Origin: Xiphydria camelus
Taxonomy: Eukaryota; Arthropoda; Insecta; Hymenoptera; Xiphydriidae
Reading direction: 5' to 3'
DNA length: 64,000 nt
Assembly: GCA_963678675.1 (NCBI GenBank)
Contig: OY783197.1
Location: forward strand, 27,215,470 to 27,279,469
This document shows positions 11,180 through 25,500 of this stretch, piece by piece. Made by a program: the position numbers and the translations under genes. The stretch's first letter is position 1. Each line of letters starts with the position of its first letter. The notes under the pieces are model-generated. The model did no database searches, was not told where the DNA came from, and worked only from the letters and a program-made list of their open reading frames with translations.

Positions 11180-14100
11180 TATGAAATTAATACACGATAA
11201 CGTAGAATTCTTTGCTTGGTATATAGATACTGGAAAAATGACATGCACTTCCGCGTGGCATTATCTTCCATAATTTTGAATTATTAATTTCCCATTTTTG
11301 TTTGTCGCGTTCATCCATTCCTTCGTTTTCGTCCGTTAAGTATTTATTCACATCCGACACAGCGCAGGCCATGTATGACGAGACGTGGACACACACGAGC
11401 ACCCTCGCGGAAATCTCTCGTTACGCTCATGAGGCTGCGATTTCTCACGCGCGCACCACACCACACCAACCCTCGCGGAGCGAACGTTCATCCGAGATGC
11501 ACGTACACCTTTGGCACGAACGATCTGGTAATCCAGCGCTTCGAGGGGTCGGGGGTCGAATAGCGGGAGAAATGTCACACAGCTCTCCCGCGGAATCTCC
11601 GCATCCCCTAACCGAGAAAAATCTGTTCCGATAACGAGGGCGGAATGGGGGCGGCTTGACCGACCAACCAGCAAGCGGGGTTTCGAGGGTTAGGCGAGTG
11701 TGTTAAATTGAAAAATGTGCTGCATCTACTTCAACGCTACTTTATTAGGAGGGGAAGCTCGCGCGTCCTGCGGGAAATCGGACACGGGCCTTCCCTCTCC
11801 GCTCTCCCTATCTCTCCCTGGTATACCTCCTTCTTGTACACCCTCAAGGCTCATAAATTATACATGTTTTTTACCGATCGAGACTTGTATACGTGGGTAT
11901 GTGTATAATTGATAGTTGGGGGGTGTGACCAATTAACTTTCGACGTGGTGTTCAGTGATTATGGAAATTATGGAGATTAGAAATACATATCCATAAAAAT
12001 ATCATGGAATTGTCGGAGAAATTATTAATAATAAATAACAATTAAATGTTACACACAACAACATGCTACACAATGCTACATTTTTTTTTTTCGTCATTTA
12101 ATTTGTCAATATTAATATCGCATTCTCTTTTTCAAGATTTTCAAATCTTACTAATTATATTTTAAACCTACACCAAAAGTCAATAAAGATGTTTTAATTG
12201 AAAATCACAATTGACCAAAAATTGATTTCTATTAAAGATGAAAATTCTATATGAATATTTGAAATATTATAGGTGTGATCATGAAAAAAGTGTAGAGACC
12301 TTAAAATACCTATGTGGAAATTCATTATCTCTAATCCCTAGACACAATGATAAGGAATTTATAAAATTGCAATATTCACGCTCCGACTAATATATTTGCG
12401 TTAAGCATAAGTCAAGATACTATTACGGATAATCACCGTAAATATTTATAATGATCCTCGTAACGTAGAACATCCTATCCCTCGCTTCTTCCTGGGAAAA
12501 GTGACGAAGGGATAAAAGCCCGCCTTTACATCGACGTGACGTACGCATCGTTATTATTCGCAGGGCGATAATAAATCTTAATATACGTATAAGCCGCTAC
12601 AGAACCGGAGATCTTCCGAAATCAGTGGAAAGAATCCCAGCGTCGACGGGCCACAACCAGTTGCTCGGAAATATTAATGACTCAGCCTCTGAAACAGTCT
12701 CGCCTTCATCTATCTTGTAAAACCTTTTTGTTCTGTACCTCTGGTTCTCTCCTTTAATCAAATAATGATCATAAAGCGGAACGGGGCGAACGAATTTTGC
12801 ACAGCCGTCGCTCATTTTCATTCGCATCCCTCCTTTCTCGGCGGGGAAGTGAGTAAGAAAAAACAACGGCGGAAAAAGAAAGTGTAGAAGAGGTTCCTGC
12901 AGCTTCCACCACTCGGTCGCGCGAGAAAATGCGATCGTCACGGGGGGGTTCTGGAAAAATTCGACGATTTTGACTGTGTCGAATTATAGGAGAATCGATA
13001 GAGATTTTATGAAGTAGATCAATTATGATCATTGCTTTATAATTCGTTTACGTCGATGTGTGTATTTATTTATGCACACCGAGAGAAATGTCCAGTTGAA
13101 TTAACCATTTTTTCACACTTTTTTAAAAATAAAATAATAGGTATTCTACGGCACAATTTCCAATTAAATTTACCACATCTTTCCTCTATTGAGAAATAGT
13201 GAAATTGTGAAATAATCGTGAATAATAACTAATAACATATAGTTTCGTTTACTGATTTGTAGTATAAATAGTACTATAAATCTCTAGTTCTCGTTAATAA
13301 ACAATCTTGAAAGTCCTGTGATATACTTCAGATGAATAAACACCGTCAAAAGTTTTCTCTCGTTACTCAATCCGCGCTTCGAGTATCTCTGGTATAGGAC
13401 AAGGTGTTCGAAGTGGTAACTCGCGGTAATCGACGGACCGCGACTCCTTCAGCTACGGCGACGACACGGCCCCGCGAAAGATTTCCACCGCCGCCGCTTC
13501 CGAAATTCGCTTCGGCGCGAAAAGTTTCGCGCTTTCTCTCCAATTCTCAACTTCAATAATATTGCGAGCTCCTCGAGAAGAAGCGTGGTGACTACGCGAA
13601 AGTTTCTCTATACGCCGCCTTGTCCATTTCCCGGTCCCCGCTCTTCCGCACGTTTCTGTCAACCGGAAAAGTTGCGAGTGCCGCGTCTCTCGTTATATTC
13701 TGCTAGTCTAGCGCAGTTGGAGGACTCCGAGGATCTAATTACCATCTGCTTTCTTACGTACTGTGAGCACAAGTATGTGCGTTTTGCGTGAGTTTGATAT
13801 TTATGCGGGATGATTCGCAATGGGTTTAGTACATACGAGAAGTGAAACAGGTCAATGAATAGTCATGAGCTGGTGATATTTTTACGATGGAAGTCAATCT
13901 TGCGACACTACAGTGAAAATAAAAATTTAAGTCAAACGGTAATGAATACTCCATGGATATTAAAAAAAAAATTGTCGAGAAAGTGAAGGCTGAATATTTG
14001 TGAAATATTTGTTTGTATTTGTAATATATGCGAACAGTGTTGTATGAATATTTGCAAAGATTTTTAACCCTCTATTGCATGAATTTATTTGAAATTTTTT

Positions 14101-17100
14101 TTGCTTGGAAAAAATGTCAGAGCTACTTTTGTGCATTATTTGTCGATAGACAGTGACATTATGTGATAATTTCACCAAAAAAGTGTGATTTAGGGGTAAT
14201 TTTTGTTTGGGACCAACTGGGAACAACATGCACAGAAACTAGTTTTATATTTTAAAATAAACTGCGAATATAATGCGAATATCTTCAAGATAACTTATTT
14301 ACATCACATGCATCTGAAGGGTGGAAGAAAAAAACCGACTCTCTTTTTCTCACTTCACGCGGGATAATCGATGCGTGGAGGGAAGCGGAACGTAATTGGA
14401 AGTTAGCGGAGCGTAAAGCATCGCGAACTCGGCAGTTCCCGCTCCTGATAGGTCGCAACCGAATCAGTTCGTGAACAGAAATTGCCGTCTGCAGAAAAAG
14501 CTCGCATTCGACGAATCCTAGCCGATGTATCGCTCGATCCTTATCAGGCACTTCACCGATAACTCCTCAAAATCGAAGATGTAAATTACAAATTTTTGAT
14601 CCACGTGAGAACCGGAGCTTTATAAAGTACCCCGGGATGAGTAGCCGCGGAAAGTTGTCCCCTCGTTCCCATTACTCGCCACGGCATCGAGGGGCCAACT
14701 TCTCGCACCAACTCACCCCGTTTTATCCTAACACTCCTTCGTTTGATACCGCGGCTCACTCTAACGACTATTCCAAGGATATAGGCACGTTTTGTCGGCT
14801 CTGCGACGCCCTCGGGCGACAAAACCCTCTTCAAGAGTGACGCCCCTCGGTTCGGAAGTGCGCCTTATCGGTTACCCCGTCCCGATGGCTTTTCTATCTT
14901 CCAACATTCGCACGGCAAATTGATGGAAAATTAATAGTACCTACACCTATATATGGGCATTCGTCTCGAGATTATCCCGATAGTTCCGCGCACCTGTCGA
15001 AACGTCCTGGATTCCCGATCTCCAAATTGGACCACGCGACGACGATCCAGCCGACGCGATTGCGCTCCCTTACTTGCGCGGAAAACGCATCCGCGAGAGA
15101 TATGGAATTACGGAATATGCCTCCCCCTCCCCTCCTACCCCTCCGGTGACACATGTCGCAGGGGATTCGTCTGTGTAGTTGCTTCTCTCCACTAGGTACG
15201 CCGCTCTTTGATGGTTATTATAACTCACGTTTCCTGAGGGAAAGCGAGACACGTTTCAACGGAAAGGTGGCCCCTCAGTGTCATTGCCGAACGTGGCAAC
15301 GAGGGGCCAACTTCCTATTGCGACGTGCTCCGGTCTTCCCTACGCGCATTTCTGAACTGTAAATTTCGGGTTCGTTGGGAACTTTGAAGCGGCATCTTCC
15401 GGAGGATCACGCAGATATTACGTGAATACCTGCCCGTTCCATCCGCCGATCCCTGCACCCTCTCGACTTCCAATTCGCGTTCGTTTCTGGCAGAAATTAG
15501 ATTTTCATCACACGGTCTCGTTTTAATAGGACGGATAATAATTAATCCGCGGATTCTCGCTCGGCGACCCCGGCTTGGATCATGTATTTGCATAACTCAC
15601 TTCTACCATCGTTTCGACGCAGGGCACGCACGGCCCTGAGCTATTGCCACCCCTGCGATCGCAATCTTCGCTTTCGCGCTAGGCTTGTTTCGATGAATTA
15701 TTTTGTACTTCCGCGGCAAATCCCATTACCCAAGAGCTCGGCTCGATCGAGTTTCGGGACTGCAATTGTGCGTGAAGGACGTGCAAAAATACGTCCTGAT
15801 AATTTTTTGAGTTCCACTGCGGGCCCTATCGGGTTTATGTTATTCGAGTTTCCTAATCTGTATTTGACATATCACTGATATGTATAATAGAACGAATAGT
15901 CTTCTTGTTTGCATGGTGTACACATACATTATTATATTCTCCCTGCGGGGAATACGATTATCTGATCTACACTCTACATTTATAAATCTTATTTAATTGT
16001 AATATACTGATACGAATAATAGTCATATCTATGTATATTACGTATTTTCGTTGACGACGTCGGATTGTGTTGTTCTGTCACAAGACAGCCAAATGATTAA
16101 TTTTGAAGCAGATTCTCCATACACGAAAAAAACGAAATAGACGTAGAATTTGTATTAAGATATTCGACTTGATCTATCGCTTCCATCAGGCATGCGATAT
16201 TTTCTCACAAGACCGCGCGGTATTTTTATAAGCCGATGACGTTATTCGAATCGAGTACATTCTCGTTTATTTCGTTCTCCCGTTTACAGCGAGAAATCAT
16301 GGAAATATTACGCGGGCCGATCCGTTTACATTAGATACGGAGCACCTCGCGTTGTTCTCCGCGGAAAACCGGACGGTAAATGTGCAATTCAAATTTTTCC
16401 GCAGCCTGTACAGCTTCCGCGCGGGTGCAGGAAATAACTGTAGAGTTTTACTACAGCCCCCCAGGGAGAGGCGAACGTCGCTCGTGACCAGCCAAGGTCC
16501 GGGCGAGAGCATTGCGAACAAATGAGGCTGTCGTTTACACAGCGTGGCCATTCAACGAAAGCATCCCGTAATGCGCGAGAGAATAAAAAAAGAAAGTGAC
16601 GCGTGAAGAGGGCAGTGATAAGCGTAGTACGAACTAGCCGGGAATTGAGAACTTTGTTTAATTTGCTTAGTGAATTTTATGAATTAAAAGTTGAAATTAT
16701 ATTAATAGGCTTTTTTTTCTCACACTTTGTGTCGAGGAGCTTGAAGAACATTCGTCGATTAAACGCGAGCTATAATCTTTTATAAATGTATACGATCTTG
16801 TTCGTAACGTTTTACGCCTATTTTACGCCAGTTTTCATGAAAATATGACGAGATAGGCAAATTCTGAAGGTCGGAATATTTTTAATGACCAAAAATACGT
16901 TATGCAAGCTGTTGATTTTTTTCGTGGCTCAAAATTGCATGAAATCGTGTCACCCTCGATACCGTTGCCTTGACAGTGTCGTTGATTTACGTAGACTCTG
17001 TACTTGTAATTTGGCTTAACATAAAAAAAATATATTTTAAAAATTAATTTGTAATCCGTATACATATTCAATAACAAACGAAAAAGAAATGATCCGAAAA

Positions 17101-18399
17101 AAATCACTTTTCGCTGAGTTATAATATAAGTGCGTTTCTCTCTATAGAATTATGACGTCATCAAAAAAGCAGAGACGCTCTTATGCCAAACAACGAGTGC
17201 GAGGGAGATGGTCTTACTAGAATATGACGTAGCTGCATTTCTAAATATCGTCTCCCAGCTTTGATAAAGCAGAAAATAAAAAATGAAAAAACACGGGATA
17301 AATAATATTATCCAAATTTTTCGAATTTACAATAAAAAAAATGTGTGCTAAACCGGATTAATAAAGCGTTATCAGGCGGAGTTTTTACCATAAGCAGATA
17401 GTCGTATTCGCGAAATGAAACTGCTTCGTTGGCTAAACTTGCTTATCGGTTCAATTTATGCGTCGTATCGTCGTGGCGTCGACGCGCGGAAGAGGGAAAA
17501 GCCCCCCTTCCCACGAAAGCAAGGAGACAGCGATCAATCACGTAATCGATAACTCGCCTAATTAAATGGAGGCGTCGATTGCGGCAGCTGCACCGAAGCG
17601 ACGTCGTTCTTTCCAGGGGCAATCGGTTTAGCTGCCATTAATGAAACAAACGAGGAACTAATTTCAACTTCTCGATGGCGGTGAATATTCAAACTTCGAT
17701 TTCGTCCTGAGGGAATTCCTCCTTCTCTTGCTAAAACGTTGCCGCTTCTCGTTCCCCTCGTCACTTTCCCTTCCACCTCCTTTCCACGGATAACGATGTC
17801 ACTGCAGCGCTTAAAGTAGAACACTGCAGTTCGAAATATCGTATTATCAAGGTGTGATTCTAACCAAAAATCTGAGAGTTAAATTAAATAAAGTGACCGT
17901 GGGGTGTATTGTAAAAATCAAACTGCTATAGGCGTACAACAAATTCGTTCGAGAGGGATTTAATTAAAGTTGCTGTGGATCGATGCAAAGTAGTTCATCA
18001 GATTATTTTCAGCCGCCTCAACATTTGAACACAAAATGTTCGAAATTGGAATTCTCTAAGTTGCATTTCGAGAAACTTCAAAACGAAAGTAAAAATACTC
18101 AATCGAAGTAAATTTCCACGTTTCAGCCCTCACGATAATATTCTTCGCCTGAAACAAGGCGGATCGATAAAAGTCGGGTGAACTTTCTTGTTTCAGATCT
18201 CGCGATTCCTCCTGCTGCGTTGTGTTCCCGAATCTCCCGGGAACCCTTCACACGCGCGCGGGCGCGCGTGTCTTTCGAAAAGTGTCGGATACAACGATTC
18301 TCTATTACTTCGTGGGCGGCGGTATTGAAGTGAGGGGGGAGAAAGGTTCCCGGGGAACAGCTTAGCGTGTTTCTTCGTTTTTCGAAAGCAGCTCGTCTT
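11180..18399. other. Intergenic / 5' flank of Dop2R, no gene recognised
   Basis: This is a mixture of AT-rich DNA and CpG-rich patches (11370-11680, 13400-13700, 14300-14560, 14640-15700, 17560-17780). Frames up to ~114 codons occur but overlap in opposite strands and carry no motif. A possible half MITE lies at 13077-13200 (CACCGAGAGAAATGTCC). An upstream untranslated exon or promoter of the receptor could lie here, but I cannot place one. Confidence 0.4.
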
Positions 18400-18651
18400 A
18401 CGGCTTCGCGCGGAGTGCCGCTCGACCGAAAGAGACAAACACTCTCTGAGAGAGCGCTGCGAGAAGCGCGGAGAGTACGCGTAAATCGTATAATAGTTTC
18501 GCGACGTCCGAAAGGAAAGAGAGTCTCTTGTGGGGGGACTGAAGTGGGTTCGATGATTCGCAAAAATATGTGCCCGAAAAACGCCGGACTTCCCCGCGCT
18601 ATCTCGCACAGGACGATATCGCGTCGATCTCGTCACGTGATTTCGGACAAG
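18400..18651 (+). other. Dop2R: Possible 5' UTR exon of Dop2R
   Basis: The region is GC-rich and ends with a strong splice donor, GGACAAG|GTGAGTCGA, at 18651/18652. The next plausible acceptor is ATCAAACACAG at 19199-19209, just ahead of the receptor start codon. The left edge is not defined; the promoter may lie around 18100-18400. The long open frame across this segment runs through the donor into AT-rich intron sequence and has no motif, so I treat it as untranslated. This is inference from splice signals only. Confidence 0.3.
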
Positions 18652-19209
18652 GTGAGTCGACTTTCTAGGATTTTATTAGTTTTCTCCAAAGTTGGTCACG
18701 GAGGGTCATACTTAAAAAATGTAAACGAAATTAACAAAATGCTGATGAAAAAACAAAAATTGGTGAAAAGTCGAAGTCGGTTTTCATTGATGAAAATAAC
18801 GAAGAAATCAATTTTCAACGAGTACGTCGATTCGAAATCTAATCCATTATTGCTCGCTAGCAATTTTAATTACCGAGCAACTTCTTATTCGAGACATCGG
18901 ATTAAGTATTTTCGCGTTGTTTAAAAAATTGCCCTACAAGCTTATTTTTATTAAAAAAAAAGTGTACAATTTCGGAAACCAATTTCGAAACATCGCAGAA
19001 ACGATTAATCGAATATCCGCAGACAAAAATTATTTGCCAACTGAAAATGACGCTGAGCATTGATGGGTTAAGTTCTCGAGTTATTATCGCAGCAACATCG
19101 GTAAAAAAAATAACGTTTACAGAAAATCGCATTTAAAGTAAAAAAGAATCATACATCGTTTTTTCGAAGGGGCGATTATCGTTTCTTTTTTACGCGTCAT
19201 CAAACACAG

Positions 19210-19577
19210 GTGACCTAACGACGCAGCGACGCGACGCGCTGAGCATGTGACTTCCCACGTGGTCGAGAAGCATGTTGACGGGCGAGGGCAATTCGTCCGG
19301 CTTCGCGGGTGACCTAGAGGCAGTGCTGCATCAAATCTCCTGCAACGGCAGCCTCTTCGAGTGCATCGGCGAGTGCGCGAGCCGCCTCGGCTACGACCAC
19401 CTCTGCAGCTCTTCCGGTTACGGCGCCGGCCTCGCGTGCAGGCCCTGTCCGCAGGACTTTCCGAGCTGCGCCGAGTCCAACGTGTCGCTAGTCCTGAGCG
19501 GACTGGGGAAGGTCGAGGGCGCCTTCCTCTCGCGGATAACCGGCCTCGGCGATTGCAATTCGAGTTTGCTCGGAGAG
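19210..19577 (+). CDS. Dop2R: Dop2R exon with start codon: extracellular N-terminus
   Basis: The exon probably starts at 19210 after ATCAAACACAG, is untranslated to 19271, and codes for residues 1-102 from 19272 to 19577. It ends GGAGAG|GTGAGT in phase 0. The encoded segment has eight cysteines (24, 31, 35, 45, 56, 59, 66, 95) and sequons at N7, N25, N70 and N96, with no clear signal peptide. The cysteine spacing suggests a disulphide-bonded ectodomain. Confidence 0.85.
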
Positions 19578-22500
19578 GTGAGTCCGTCTGGCGAATGTTT
19601 ACAGTCGATAAGATCGAATGAGGGGCGAAATTGTCACACAATAAGTATGTCGAGTTTGATGCTGTTGTAACGTACTTTTTAATTTGCCTGATGTGTTTAG
19701 CTATCTGTTTGCGATTCAATTACTTTCACCGTAATGTTATGATGTGTGTGTTAGGATATGTCAACCACGTATCGATACACCATATGGGGCTAAACTTATT
19801 CGCCAGGAAAGAAAATTCAATCAATATTTTCTCATTACTTATGAACTGTCGGCCTACATCGATATAAGACTTTGTTGCAGACAAAAATTTAATCTTTGTA
19901 ACATTATTATGCAAGCATAAGATAAAATCATAGGTATCTATAGATAATGAGATATCGTAGTGATTTAAATTTCTTTCCTGGCGAATAAGTTTAGCCTGAT
20001 ATGATATCTTGTAGGGTAAAGTGGGGTAAAAATGAGATATTTTTTAGGGCCAAAATGAGACACTTGTCGTGTCATTTATTTAAGGAAGAATCGTTTCGCG
20101 GAAGATAAAAAATGTAGACCATATAAGGGCTTTCATTTGTGTCAGTACCTAAATAGTGAAAAACAAAACGTTGCAAATTATACACCCACACATCCACCTG
20201 TAAATATACGAGAGTACATCTATTATATATAGAATGTCTGAAAAGTAGGATAGCAACTTTGAAAGTTAACAATATTAGAGCCGAGTAGGAGCTAATCCAA
20301 TCACGTAAATTTCAATTAATGCGGCATATACTCCAGTTTAACGGATGAGACTTTCAGGTTATTGTATTTGCCTTCAGCTGCGATCGCGCGACGGAGTTGT
20401 GTTTGGATAGAGGTACCACGAGGGTACTCCGTCGAAACTCGTCCGAAATTGATCTTAACACTTTAGCGACGATATCCTGTAGATGTTTCAGACCTCCTTT
20501 GGCATTCTCACAATTTTCCTCCAATCCACCTCTTCCCATCTCTCTGAAACTTTCGATTTATTCCGTGCCACTTATCGTAATAATGCAGATATCGTAACAA
20601 ATAAATGGTTTTGACATTAAATTATCGATTTTTCGAATTTTCATTGGTTTGTCTTTTTTTTTCTCGGTTCCACACTCGAAATATCAGGATCCCTTACGCG
20701 TTCTCAGGTGCTCGAGTGCATCCCGCTCGACGGGAACGTCACCTCCGAGGATTTGGCTCTCGTTTGTTCGCGCGGACAGCGACCCGGTTGGATCGTGCGG
20801 GGGCGCAAGCTCGACTGGAGCTTCCTCTTCGTGGCCGTCTTCATAGTGGCCGGTGGCCTGGGCAACATTCTCGTCTGCCTGGCTGTGGGTCTCGATCGGC
20901 GGCTGCACAACGTCACCAACTACTTCCTGCTATCACTCGCAGTGGCGGATCTTCTCGTTAGTCTGTTCGTCATGCCTTTAGGCGCCATACCTGGATTTCT
21001 GGGTGAGTAAACTCAGTGAATCTTGTACGTGTAGTGTTATTTTTCATCGCGGTATTCTAAATATTTACGTCATATTTTAATCGTACACATATGTGTAATT
21101 TCAGTCATTTAATGAGAAAACTCGTTAGTTACAACTATTGCGAGAAAACAGTTTATTTGTGTAATAGATAATAAATTTTAACCTTTAATATTTGAATATG
21201 GCAAAATAGATATTTCCTTTGGACGAAAACAAATGTTCGTTAACTGTTATAATATCTGTTTTGGAATAAATAAATGTTGCGAGATAATTTTGTTTGAATG
21301 AATTAAACATTCTCATAATTAATATATGTTTATTTGTCAGGATGAATTATTTATTTCACCATATTCTAATATATTTACATTTATTGATTACGAATAAACT
21401 GTATTTTCAATGTAGATACGTACAATTTGAAGCTTAGTGTTGGTGGTTAGCATAGTTTAGACATCTATTCCGCTTGAATGCGGAAGTATGCGGTAGTATT
21501 CATAGCGGTCGGTGGACGTAGACCCGCTTTACGTCACGATATCTCAATAGCCGAAGGTATGTACGTCAGGGTTGTCGACACTGACGCACAACCCCCCCAT
21601 TTCATTGGTATATCATTATCGCGTCGCTCTATACAGGCTGCCCCATTTTAAATTAGCCGGTCGAACATCTCTTGAACTCAGCGAGGTAGCGAGGATCGTA
21701 TCGTTCGAAATGGGACGCTCTGTATCTCTTTAGTCCTCATTACGCACTCTCTAACGAACCCTTTCCGAAGTTAAGCGAACCCCTTTATCCACAAGTTTTA
21801 ACCTAGCGCGGCAAAATCATTCGGCTGAAGCGTGCGACCCTCGTAAGCCCCAGTTACACGCAAATCTTGAATATGAATACCGAATATCTCGAGATCGAAT
21901 TTTCGGCTGACGCGTAATCCGCATTGACACAAATAATGAGTACCTCGTGCGAGAAACGGAGAGATGCCGTTATTCGATGGAAATGAGATTTTCTCCTTCG
22001 AATGAAGTATTTCGTTCCGAGGATTTGGCAGATTTGACTGATCCCAAAGCCATCGATGGAAATGAGATTTTTTCTGCTGGCGCCTTGTTAAACAATTAAG
22101 GAAGATTTGCTATATGTTTCGTAAAGAATACACGACAGGCTTCGTATGTAATTATAATTACAAATGAAGAAGAAAAGTAGAGCAAATATTTCCATGGAAA
22201 ATTAGGATATCCGTTATTAACGATAAATCAAATGACTTGAGTCACTCTGGAAAACTTAAATTTTGTTCTTCTCCGAGATAAAAGAAAGTCTTCCTATAAT
22301 GTTCATCTAAAAAAGAGCATGCATGAAAAATTCAGTGTAATGTCAACTCAATTAAAGTATAACGCTTCAAGGAGACTGCTGACAGGAACATTGACGTTGG
22401 GGCGACTGCGGTTCTTTGTCCGAGGATACGAGAGTTCCCGGTAATCAGTATCCGTACCCTGCATACAGAATGAGTCATTAATGTCGCATTTGGAGCGCGC

Positions 22501-25500
22501 TGTGCGATTCTTCATGAAAAACTAGGCGCAGAATGTGCGGACCAAATTTGCCTGCAACTTGCCGGTTTTAAATGGGAGCAAAAAATAACCGCGAAATCGC
22601 ATTGCGAGTCACTAATGATCAGCCGATCATAAGTCAAGGGTTTTATGGGCAAACGAGAATGCGTTAGACCGAACATACATAGGACATCAAACGAGTCAAA
22701 CGATAGGATGTCAAACGAGTTTCTCAAAGTGTATTTTGAAACATCAAGTATGAAGAAAACCACAACTGCAGTTCAACTTTATTCTTTTTTATTCGCCACG
22801 CATTCTTGACCGAGTGTCGGCTAATTATTATTATCGGTGATGACTGCAAAATTATTTTCCACACTCGCAGTAGAAGCTAAATTTTGTTTACTCGTTTCGA
22901 GCCTAGTTTTTCACGAAGAATCGTACCACGTGCTCCAAATGTGGCATTAATAACCGCCCATGTGAATTCGCAGACATTGAAAGAGGGAGGCATAAAAAAA
23001 ACCTGGTAACAGTTCCACGCCAAATCGACGACAGAATTTTGAGAGGTATAAATTTTGCCGGACATCTTACTTTTGTTTCTCTGGAACCAGCACCCACTGC
23101 GACTTATTATTTCGGAATGTCCCTAGTTTGCATAGAAAAATATAAATTTGCTTAATATATTGATTAATTCAAATCTGGAGCAAGTTGTGACCAATTATAA
23201 TACCACGATTAGTAGAGATACACTTATTTCATAACTTCCTTTTATACGTTTCTACGAATGATAGTCAAAATAAGAGCATTTTCGCCAACATTGTCACAAG
23301 TCAAATACGAGAACGCAACTGAGCTCATTATAAATCGTTCACGGTTAGCCGTTATAAATTGCCCTCAGGCTTGACTAACCCTGCAGTCGTAGAACTAACT
23401 TTCGAGACAAAACGAGGATCGAAACTTTTCCAATAGTAGAGACGAAACGATCTCATCGACCATAATAAACAACGCAGAGAGTCCGGGAGAGGCTGAAACT
23501 TTTTCGCATTCTCGATATCGTCCGTAAAGTGTAAACCGCAGCCGAATAGTAGGTTTATCACGTCGTGCATTCGACAAGTTCAAATGAAGTGCCGAAAAGT
23601 CAGAGCAAAACTAAGCCCGGCGAGTAAAAGTTTTCACTCTCTTTCACTTTATCTTGCGGCGGTAACTTCGGCTTACGCGTCTGTATACAGTGGGAAATTT
23701 CATGTTCAATTTAACACATTTCATGGGTTCTAAGTAGTCCACAAAAAATTTTGCCTCAATTTTAATTTATAATAAATAAAATGTATCATGCCAAATTGTA
23801 ATGCGAGCATCTCGTGACCTATTTTACAAAAGTTGAATGGTACTTTTTAAATCGATTTAAACTTTTGTATCTTTAAGAAGTTAATATTGCCGCTTCTTTG
23901 TATTGAATCAAACTTCCAGTCCTTTCAGTGGAGACACATGATTAGATAAATCTTTTAAAAACGACGCATGTCTTTAATCAATTTAATATTCGTGTGGCAA
24001 AACTTCAAAAATAACATACGCAAGTATTACAGATGTAACACAACAATGTTAACAAAAAAGTATACTTTTTAAAATACAACATTCCAAGTGTGTAGGAATT
24101 CATCTGCACAATACATCAACGTTGTACATCCTACACAGGAATAGTCACGTACAGTCATTCTGGAGAGACATATCTTTTTATTGCCTATAAAGAACGCTGT
24201 ATCTGTATCGATTAAACGGAATAGGATATAACGGCTTCGTTTCTACAAAAACCACGTAACTCAAAATACGGGTTAAAGAATAGTCCAATTTCAACTGCAA
24301 GAAGGCGAGAAAGAGTTATTTATTGAAGTTTCGTCATATAAATTAAGCGAAAAGGGAAGCTCCGGTCATTGACATAAGAATTCATTAAATTTTAATTGCC
24401 CAATACCGGCCGCTTTCCCTTCTACTCGTATATCTACAGGTTTCGAAGTAATTTGGCAGTACATCATCTCCGGTTTCACGATTAAACGGCTGGATCCGAT
24501 TAAATAGAATTATGCGTAAATCCACTCGAGGAATGAAAATTATTGGCAATACGTCGATAAGCCGCTCGGATCGGCCGTTGAGCACGGTGCGAGGGTCTCA
24601 TGGAGATTATTTTCAACACAACATGGATAAAAGCGATTACGGATAATCTCACTTTAGCCCGTTGCACACATCCTCCCCCCTCTATCAAATATCAGGATTA
24701 AGTTCAGCTTTTCCTCACCCTCTGCGTATACAGCTCGGAGGCACTTAGCGGTCTCATTCGGGATTCTCGATACATCGTCACTTCGCCTTCTTTTTTTAAA
24801 GAAAGCAATCGTCAAACTTCATTTTTTTAAGATCGCCCGGAGCTAATAAAAAGGAAGTCAGCTGTGTGTCATATTTTATTGAGAAAAGTGACTTTAAGCG
24901 AAACAAGATAAAATATAAATAATTCGAGTAATGCATATACCATCTGATTTCAAACTCACCAAGAAAGAAACTTAAATCTCTACTATATCTCGTTATATAC
25001 AAACTTTTGACCTAAAACGATGCAGGACTTTATTGTAGATAAAGATGTAATCCTTACAAAGAGAGTATTGTACAAATATAAGATAAGATGAGAGAGATTC
25101 AAATTTTAACCTCGGCGAGTAAATCTTAAATCGTACGATGTACGACTCGAGTGCTCCGTAAGTTCCTTTAGAGAGAAAAACCGTCCAATGCCGTTGACGT
25201 TACTGCGGCACAATCGCGCGCGTTCCAAGGATCATTCGTTCTCCAGTCGAAAGAGTTCGATCGCGACAGAAGTAGCGGGGGGTGGAACGCAAGAAGCACA
25301 GGGGCGATCGGTGCAAAGAGGACGCGCGAGAGAGAAGAGTTGGGAAATAGCCTCCAGTCTCAAGTGTCGCCACGCAAATCCACGGTCTGTGGAGATTGGA
25401 TGACCGGTGGAACTAGATATGCGCTAGCGCAAGTACTCGACGAGACAAAGAGTCAAATTGCGCAATCTTCGACACCTCTTTTCGCAGTTCATTCGCGCAA

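Noticed and set aside
18123..18636. Two overlapping 146-147-codon minus-strand frames and a 185-codon plus-strand frame
   Set aside because: All lie in the same GC-rich block, on both strands, with no domain. The plus one reads through a strong splice donor. A leader exon explains the region better.
19117..19719. 200-codon Arg/Ser-rich minus-strand frame
   Set aside because: It is the antisense shadow of Dop2R coding exon 1.
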